From Bacteroidota bacterium (GTDB lineage: Bacteria; Bacteroidota; Bacteroidia; Flavobacteriales_F; PHOS-HE28): a DNA stretch of 11,635 nt. Positions 7,690-11,635 of this stretch are shown here, in pieces. Position 1 is the first letter of the stretch; every line of letters starts with the position of its first letter. The notes beneath the pieces are model-generated. The model did not search any database. It saw only the letters and a list, made by a program, of their open reading frames with translations, and was not told the origin of the DNA. The translations under genes and the position numbers were made by a program. The stretch covers positions 1 through 11,635 of the forward strand of contig JAEZCB010000021.1 in NCBI GenBank assembly GCA_023412755.1. Reading direction: 5' to 3'.

Positions 7690-8856
7690 TTGCTGGAGTT
7701 CCAGGTCTCCATCATCTCAAGAGCCACTTATCACATGATATACGGCCATGGCCGCATCACTAAGTTCCTCCGCCTGCGTGTCGAAAAGGATGATCCCATT
7801 CGGAGGCATCTCCACCGTGAACCACACATCCGCATCTACTGGCGCACCACAATCGGGCAGCGATACATTCGCAGTTCCCGGTGGTGAAATACCAGATCCG
7901 CTCGCGCCCAACATGGTGTATGTGGATAGCAAGCATCCATAGTTGACCATGAGTGGTTCAGCCGAGCATGGTCCATCATTATCCGGCGGTTGTTCCGTGT
8001 AGGCACAGATGTCGAAGCTTCCGCTCCATTGTTCTCCCCATACCCGTATCAAGATCGTTTCCCCCGGAAGCAGTTCGAGCCCAATGGCCGCGCTGTTGAT
8101 CGAACCACTGGCGGAACAAGCGATCTCCGTAAGAACCTGAGGCGTGCATGGTGGTGGTGTCAAGCGGTACCAAGCCATCGATAGATCCAATGGCGGCAAT
8201 GAACTGTGGTCCACCACCACTCCTATCCAATCTTCAGGCAATGGGTGTGGAACCGTGAAGCTATACCACACATCGTTGATGATCTGAGCACTTGCACAAG
8301 AGGGATCGGCCACTACAGAAGGTGTAGCATACAGCGTGGAAGTATTGCTCCATGCACAGGTATTGCCCAACGGGAGGGGATGCGGTTCGCAAGGCCCATC
8401 ATTCAATGGTGGGAACACTTCATATGCACATATCCCGAAACTGCCATTCTCATTCCCGTTCCGCTCCCAATAACGTATGTAGATCGTTGTGCCGGGAGCA
8501 AGCCCTGCGCCTGCCGCATCGAATACAAGAGCCGGCTCGGAAGCCGGGCCTGTCATCCCCACGCTGGTGCAGCCACCAGAAAGGGCAGTGAAAGGACCAC
8601 TACATGCCGGGGCGGTGTACAAAGCGAACGCTCCAGCGCATATGTCCAGCTCTTCAGTGGCGATGCCCAGGAGACCTGAGGATGGTACCGTGGTGGTGAA
8701 CCAAACATCACCACCTTGATATAATGCATTGGTACACGAAGGGATGGATAGCCCAGGAATATTCAACTGGGAAGCGGTGGCAGCGACATTGGTGGACGCC
8801 GTGAGATCGCAGGACGCCCCCGTAGCAAGTGATATGGCACCACAGGGATCATCATT
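7510..8856 (-). repeat. Three tandem protein-level repeats inside the large secreted protein
   Basis: Repeat units cover roughly 8407-8856, 7984-8403 and 7510-7980, each about 140-157 codons. Each begins with Asn-Asp-(Asp/Gly)-Pro-Cys, contains Asp-Val-Trp-(Phe/Tyr), and closes with Phe-(Gly/Asp)-(Ile/Leu)-Cys-Ala followed by a proline-rich linker. Similarity is clear at protein level but weak at DNA level apart from the unit starts, so the duplication is old. Confidence 0.75.
7717..7719 (-). other. In-frame TGA at a repeat-conserved cysteine position
   Basis: The codon interrupts the third of three homologous repeats. In repeat two a Tyr is followed seven residues later by Cys (YRLTPPPC), and in repeat three a Tyr is followed seven residues later by this TGA (YHVISGS, stop). 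Repeat one has YTAPAC. A second cysteine follows in all three, 9-13 residues on. TGC or TGT to TGA is a single-base change. Genes in this window end in TGA (corA, the base-1 gene, the 5314 gene), so TGA is an ordinary stop in this genome. Confidence 0.85.
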
Positions 8857-9330
8857 CGAAGGTGGTGGTACGGGTTCACAACCGATCTCCACTTGAATGT
8901 ACGATTCGGGTGGGAACAAGTTCGGGCAGTCGCCATTGAAATAATAGATCCGATAGAGCCCGCTGGCTGGAGGAATGAATGAAACAATGGAAGGCCCATT
9001 TGGAGCACCACAACCATCCGTGTCACAGGCGAGTATCGTGGGTATGGTATTGGTGGTGATGAATGCATGGGTATTGAGACCACTATTGGCACATAGCGCG
9101 ATCGTGTATCGATTACCATGGAACGCATAGAATCTTCCGTAACGATGTGCGTCCACTTGGTCGAACATCTGTGGCTCCAATGGATCACAAGGCCCATGGG
9201 TGTATTGTGTGGTAAGCGTTTGGCCAGGGTAATTCCCGATCATGCAGGTACATGGAGGGCAATCCGGATATTGCTGAGCCCACGTGTGTGAGGTGAATAG
9301 AAGGATGAGAGCGAATACGGAAATCCTCAT
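7717..9330 (-). CDS. N-terminal part of the split T9SS repeat protein
   Basis: The product is 537 residues up to the in-frame TGA. It starts with a signal peptide MRISVFALILLFTSHTWAQ, likely cut before Gln20. Residues about 23-155 form a cysteine-rich domain (DCPPCTC..., then SGLYRIYYFNGDC). Three tandem repeats follow: about 159-308 (NDDPCGA...SFGICAYEVFPPL), 310-449 (NDGPCEP...SFDICAYTEQPPD) and 451 onward (NDGPCSA...), the last cut by the stop. Each repeat shows DVWF/DVWY, an ALY- or AWY-like strand, a cysteine pair and an LxPGxTxxIRxW strand, an architecture of secreted beta-sandwich modules in Bacteroidota surface proteins. As read, the truncated product would reach the periplasm through Sec but lack the C-terminal T9SS signal encoded downstream. 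The full frame (6367-9330) is probably the ancestral or intended gene. No enzyme motif is visible; adhesion or binding is a guess. Confidence 0.75.
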   Translation of the reverse strand: MRISVFALILLFTSHTWAQQYPDCPPCTCMIGNYPGQTLTTQYTHGPCDPLEPQMFDQVDAHRYGRFYAFHGNRYTIALCANSGLNTHAFITTNTIPTILACDTDGCGAPNGPSIVSFIPPASGLYRIYYFNGDCPNLFPPESYIQVEIGCEPVPPPSNDDPCGAISLATGASCDLTASTNVAATASQLNIPGLSIPSCTNALYQGGDVWFTTTVPSSGLLGIATEELDICAGAFALYTAPACSGPFTALSGGCTSVGMTGPASEPALVFDAAGAGLAPGTTIYIRYWERNGNENGSFGICAYEVFPPLNDGPCEPHPLPLGNTCAWSNTSTLYATPSVVADPSCASAQIINDVWYSFTVPHPLPEDWIGVVVDHSSLPPLDLSMAWYRLTPPPCTPQVLTEIACSASGSINSAAIGLELLPGETILIRVWGEQWSGSFDICAYTEQPPDNDGPCSAEPLMVNYGCLLSTYTMLGASGSGISPPGTANVSLPDCGAPVDADVWFTVEMPPNGIILFDTQAEELSDAAMAVYHVISGS

Positions 9331-9348
9331 GACATAGTACTTCGTTGT

Positions 9349-9356
9349 GAAAAGTA
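9349..9356 (-). promoter_or_regulatory. Putative -7 element of the large repeat protein gene
   Basis: Minus-strand TACTTTTC matches five of the six fixed positions of TAnnTTTG and lies about 18 bases before the ATG at 9330. No clear -33 TTG is seen. It lies 8 bases from one arm of the inverted repeat 9365-9374. Confidence 0.3.
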
Positions 9357-9364
9357 ACTGTCCT

Positions 9365-9476
9365 GCCTGAACGCCCTTGATCCTCTCACACCATCACCCA
9401 ATTCCAGAACATCCATATGAAGTAAGACGAAAGGTCCAGGATCTGGTTGCCCGCGAATTCTAAGCAGCGTTCAGGC
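9365..9476. repeat. 10-base perfect inverted repeat in the divergent promoter region
   Basis: GCCTGAACGC at 9365-9374 is exactly reverse-complementary to GCGTTCAGGC at 9467-9476, with 92 bases between. Each arm lies 4-8 bases upstream of a putative -7 element, one for each of the two diverging secreted-protein genes. This is where a shared regulator could bind, or the match could be chance. The sequence between the arms holds nothing else I recognise. Confidence 0.45.
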
Positions 9477-9480
9477 GGCT

Positions 9481-9488
9481 TAACTTGT
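9481..9488 (+). promoter_or_regulatory. Putative -7 element of the tandem secreted-protein pair
   Basis: TAACTTGT lies 19 bases before the ATG at 9508 and resembles TAnnTTTG with mismatches in the last two positions. No good -33 element is seen. The call rests mainly on its position and is weak. Confidence 0.22.
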
Positions 9489-9507
9489 CTTCATTAAAAA
9501 CCAACTC

Positions 9508-10377
9508 ATGCGATCATTTCTACCCTTCTGTACATCACTTCTCCTTACCGCGCTCCACGCCCAAAGCTGGTGCCCGCCAGGGGCTACATGGACGCACAGA
9601 TATCTCGATCACTTCGATGGATCGCATGGGGTCTTCCGCGTGGAGTACATCGGAGATACGGTGGTGGGTGGCTTTGTGGCACAGCATCTCAAAGAGACGC
9701 GGATCACCGCTCCGTTTGGTTCCGAAGATTTCTCAGCGTATTCCATCTCTTCCATGATCACCAGATACGAGAACGGCATTGTTCATCTATGGAATGGCAT
9801 CAATGAATTTGACACTTTATATTGGTTCGGTGCCGCCCCAGGTGACCATTGGCATTCGCCAGGGTCGAACACGGAGGAATGGAGCATGATCACCGTTATC
9901 GATACTGCTACGATCGAGGTGGATGAGGTCCCCTTGAAGCAACTGATCGTTGAAACAGGCTGGACAACCGATACACTTCTGGAACGAGTCGGGTTCACTT
10001 ACTTCTATCTTGATGGCTGGTCATGGTTCTTGACCGATCAGCCATGGGCCGGGCTGAAATGCTACCGGGATGATGAGATCACTTTCGCTTCACAAGACAT
10101 CAGTGACTGTGACTTCACCTTGGCTGTTATGGATACCCGGACGGCACTCGAATTTGCCCCCCATCCCAACCCCGGCACCGATCACTTCACCCTTCAACTC
10201 CCGCCAGGGCTACATGATCTTACACTGTTCGATGCGCAGGGGCGGCTCGTGCTACGACAGCGCATTTCGGAGGAACGGCATGTGATATCAACGGCCTCGC
10301 TCTCTTCGGGCATCTACCACATCCATATCACCGATGGCCTCGGCAGGAGCAGCGGGCAGCGGTGGATCAAAGAATAG
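9508..10377 (+). CDS. Secreted T9SS-sorted protein, first of a tandem paralogue pair
   Basis: The 289-residue product has a signal peptide MRSFLPFCTSLLLTALHAQ, then SWCPPGATWTH at 20-30. The mature domain (about 20-205) has the pattern YIGDTVVGG (47-55), FDTLYWFGAAPGDHW (101-115), ERVGFTYF (159-166) and GLKCYRDDE (182-190). This layout recurs in uncharacterised secreted proteins of Flavobacteriales; I know no assigned function for it. The C-terminal 75 residues are a type-A T9SS sorting domain (PHPNPGTDHFTL, GIYHIHI, then GQRWIKE). The ATG is the first codon that gives a signal peptide and has no Shine-Dalgarno. The next gene starts 5 bases after this stop and encodes a paralogue, so the two are almost certainly co-transcribed. 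It diverges from the large repeat protein gene. Confidence 0.85.
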   Translation: MRSFLPFCTSLLLTALHAQSWCPPGATWTHRYLDHFDGSHGVFRVEYIGDTVVGGFVAQHLKETRITAPFGSEDFSAYSISSMITRYENGIVHLWNGINEFDTLYWFGAAPGDHWHSPGSNTEEWSMITVIDTATIEVDEVPLKQLIVETGWTTDTLLERVGFTYFYLDGWSWFLTDQPWAGLKCYRDDEITFASQDISDCDFTLAVMDTRTALEFAPHPNPGTDHFTLQLPPGLHDLTLFDAQGRLVLRQRISEERHVISTASLSSGIYHIHITDGLGRSSGQRWIKE

Positions 10378-10382
10378 ATCAT

Positions 10383-11285
10383 ATGCGGAAGACCCTAGTG
10401 CTCCTTTCTCTCTTCGGATCGCTCATCTGCACCGCCCAAAGCTGGTGCCCGCCAAGGGCTAAGTGGACTCATGGAATTATGGCCTTTTGGAACGAGGGAT
10501 ATCGCGAAACCACCTATACTGGTGACACGATCCTGGATGGAACGACCGGGCAGATACTCTCCATGACATCAGTGGTATTCAACCATCTTACCGATAGTGT
10601 GACCACGACCGATCATCCGGTCGCTATCACCTCGCATAGTGAAGGCATCGTAAGCATTTGGTCGCATACAGACCAATCTTGGGACACTTTATATTGGATG
10701 GCAGCAGTCCCAGGTCAGAAGTGGCGAGTAGCCCATAGTGATGATATCTGCGAACTAGCAGATCATATCCTCGTCACAGATACAGGAACGACGAATGTGG
10801 ATGGGGTCCCTCTTCATTATTTGGATCTGGTGAACATTTATGATGAGAATGAATATCAATTGGGCCGATTGATCGAACGTTTGGGCTGGATGAATTGGAT
10901 GACATTCATTCCCGGATGTATATCGGTTGATGGTCCTAGAGGTTTGCGTTGTTATTCGGACGATGAGATCAACTTTACTTCACCAACCTGGACTTTTGGC
11001 TGCAATTCATTGGCTGCTTTGCCTGAATTTGGCTCTTCATTGGAAATAATTATCCACCCCAACCCCGGCATCGATCACTTCACCTTGAGGGGAATCGAAG
11101 GGCACCTCTTGCCCGGCGATCACGACCTCAGGATCCTCGATCAAGTGGGAAGAACAGTGATGGAGACCACCGTCAATTCCGATCGAGCCGTGATCGGAAC
11201 AACATCACTTCCACCTGGCATCTACACCGTGCTGATCACCGATCGGAACGGGCGATCATTGACCCAGCGTTGGGTGAAACAGTGA
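10383..11285 (+). CDS. Secreted T9SS-sorted protein, second of a tandem paralogue pair
   Basis: The 300-residue product starts at the ATG 10383 with signal peptide MRKTLVLLSLFGSLICTAQ; an in-frame codon at 10362 lies inside the previous gene and would bury the signal peptide, so I rejected it. The mature protein follows its neighbour: SWCPPRAKWTH (20-30), YTGDTILDG (45-53), WDTLYWMAAVPGQKW (100-114), ERLGWMNW (165-172), GLRCYSDDE (187-195), and a sorting domain with IHPNPGIDHFTL (224-235), GIYTVLI and TQRWVKQ. Function is unknown. DNA identity with the neighbour is high at the signal-peptide junction and at the start of the sorting domain but low between. The stretch about 10780-11050 looks more AT-rich than its surroundings by eye. 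Confidence 0.85.
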   Translation: MRKTLVLLSLFGSLICTAQSWCPPRAKWTHGIMAFWNEGYRETTYTGDTILDGTTGQILSMTSVVFNHLTDSVTTTDHPVAITSHSEGIVSIWSHTDQSWDTLYWMAAVPGQKWRVAHSDDICELADHILVTDTGTTNVDGVPLHYLDLVNIYDENEYQLGRLIERLGWMNWMTFIPGCISVDGPRGLRCYSDDEINFTSPTWTFGCNSLAALPEFGSSLEIIIHPNPGIDHFTLRGIEGHLLPGDHDLRILDQVGRTVMETTVNSDRAVIGTTSLPPGIYTVLITDRNGRSLTQRWVKQ

Positions 11286-11329
11286 TCGACGCCATCAGCA
11301 GGCTTGTCGGGTCTTACGTGGCTCAGAAT

Positions 11330-11505
11330 GTCCCATAAGGACTTTATCCTGGTAGAAATGACCGGTATGAACGGTCTTTCGTGCCGTAGGTACGATACCT
11401 TACATATGCACAACCCATGGAGAACATGCCGGATCTGGTTCCGTACCTATGGCACGGAAGAGCTACTGTATCTTACTTTCTACCAACATCCTGTCCATAT
11501 GGGAC
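11330..11505. repeat. Long imperfect inverted repeat, arms of about 70 bases
   Basis: The outer arms 11332-11358 and 11477-11503 match at 21 of 27 positions when one is reverse-complemented (ends CCCATA/TATGGG, inner ends TGGTAGAAA/TTTCTACCA). The inner arms 11375-11399 and 11437-11461 match at 21 of 25. About 15 bases between the arm pairs do not match, and a 37-base loop lies at the centre. The transcript could fold into one long bulged hairpin. It could be a decayed palindromic mobile element, a terminator for the tandem secreted genes, or a structured RNA. No T-tract and no clear target-site duplication were seen. Confidence 0.6.
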
Positions 11506-11623
11506 CGGCCATCCGCCATAATGCCTATGTGGCAGGCCCCAGCACCCATGGGACCGATCAAGCTCCAGACATTCTTCAAGAACGAAAAGCCCTGACGCGT
11601 TCAGCAACTCCGATGATAAGCCT

Positions 11624-11631
11624 TAACTTTG
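11624..11631 (+). promoter_or_regulatory. Bacteroidota-type -7 promoter element
   Basis: TAACTTTG matches all fixed positions of TAnnTTTG and is followed by CACC, a frequent context for Bacteroidota start sites. A -33 TTG at the right spacing is not clear (only TTC near 11600). It probably drives a rightward gene that starts beyond the window. Confidence 0.5.
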
Positions 11632-11635
11632 CACC

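Larger units (their letters stand above)
11286..11635. other. 350-base non-coding end of the window
   Basis: No convincing coding frame is seen on either strand. The stretch holds a long imperfect inverted repeat (about 11330-11505) and, at the very end, a promoter-like element facing right. The bases between these two features (11506-11620) hold nothing I recognise. Confidence 0.5.

Noticed and set aside
7687..7719. A frameshift between the two halves of the large repeat protein
   Set aside because: The stop at 7717-7719 and the GTG at 7687-7689 are 30 bases apart, so the two halves share one frame. The break is a single stop codon, not an indel.
7694..7719. A selenocysteine codon with a SECIS hairpin
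   Set aside because: The TGA is at a Cys position, but the only dyad after it is a 5-base stem with an 8-base loop very close to the stop and unlike known bacterial SECIS elements. No selenoprotein genes are in view, and a structural cysteine in a secreted adhesin-like repeat is an unlikely Sec site. Kept only as an alternative in the finding.
8206..8679. A 157-codon plus-strand open frame inside the large repeat protein gene
   Set aside because: It is antisense to conserved repeats, and the sequence shows no domain or start signal.
1..11635. A genetic code in which TGA is not a stop
   Set aside because: Several intact genes here end in TGA at the family-expected length, including corA and the 5314 gene, so TGA terminates in this genome.

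Overview
The window looks like a chromosomal piece from a member of the Bacteroidota, probably a Flavobacteriales-like lineage with moderate GC. Four secreted proteins end in type IX secretion system (T9SS) type-A sorting domains (PNPxxG, then GxYxxxI, then a basic tail). There is a PD40/OmpA/DUF1573 envelope protein. Shine-Dalgarno sequences are generally missing, and several gene fronts carry a degenerate TAnnTTTG -7 element. No RNA genes, CRISPR array, intact insertion sequence or phage genes were seen.

Layout. Bases 1-1668 (+) hold the 3' part of a large envelope protein with PD40 propeller blades, an OmpA-like domain and a C-terminal DUF1573 domain. It converges, with a 5-base gap, on a minus-strand group read SET-domain protein -> MscS channel -> CorA transporter (4274 down to 1674). 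These three genes are tightly packed or overlapping and probably form one operon. Upstream on the same strand is pepE, an aspartyl dipeptidase with an intact Ser-Asp-His arrangement.

Bases 5314-11285 form a cluster of T9SS cargo genes. They are a small beta-sandwich protein (+), a large minus-strand repeat protein of 987 codons, and a divergently transcribed tandem pair of paralogous secreted proteins (9508-11285, +).

The most notable observation is that the large repeat protein is split by one in-frame TGA at 7717-7719. It lies where the two sister repeats of the same protein have a cysteine. The reading frame stays open for another 449 codons through an intact sorting domain. If the stop is read as termination, the product has a signal peptide but no T9SS sorting signal. 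A nonsense mutation or a base error is the simplest explanation; readthrough or recoding is possible but unsupported.

Non-coding signals include a 10-base perfect inverted repeat whose arms sit beside both putative promoters of the divergent region 9331-9507. A long imperfect inverted repeat lies at about 11330-11505, and a good Bacteroidota-type promoter ends the window, pointing to a gene just beyond it.
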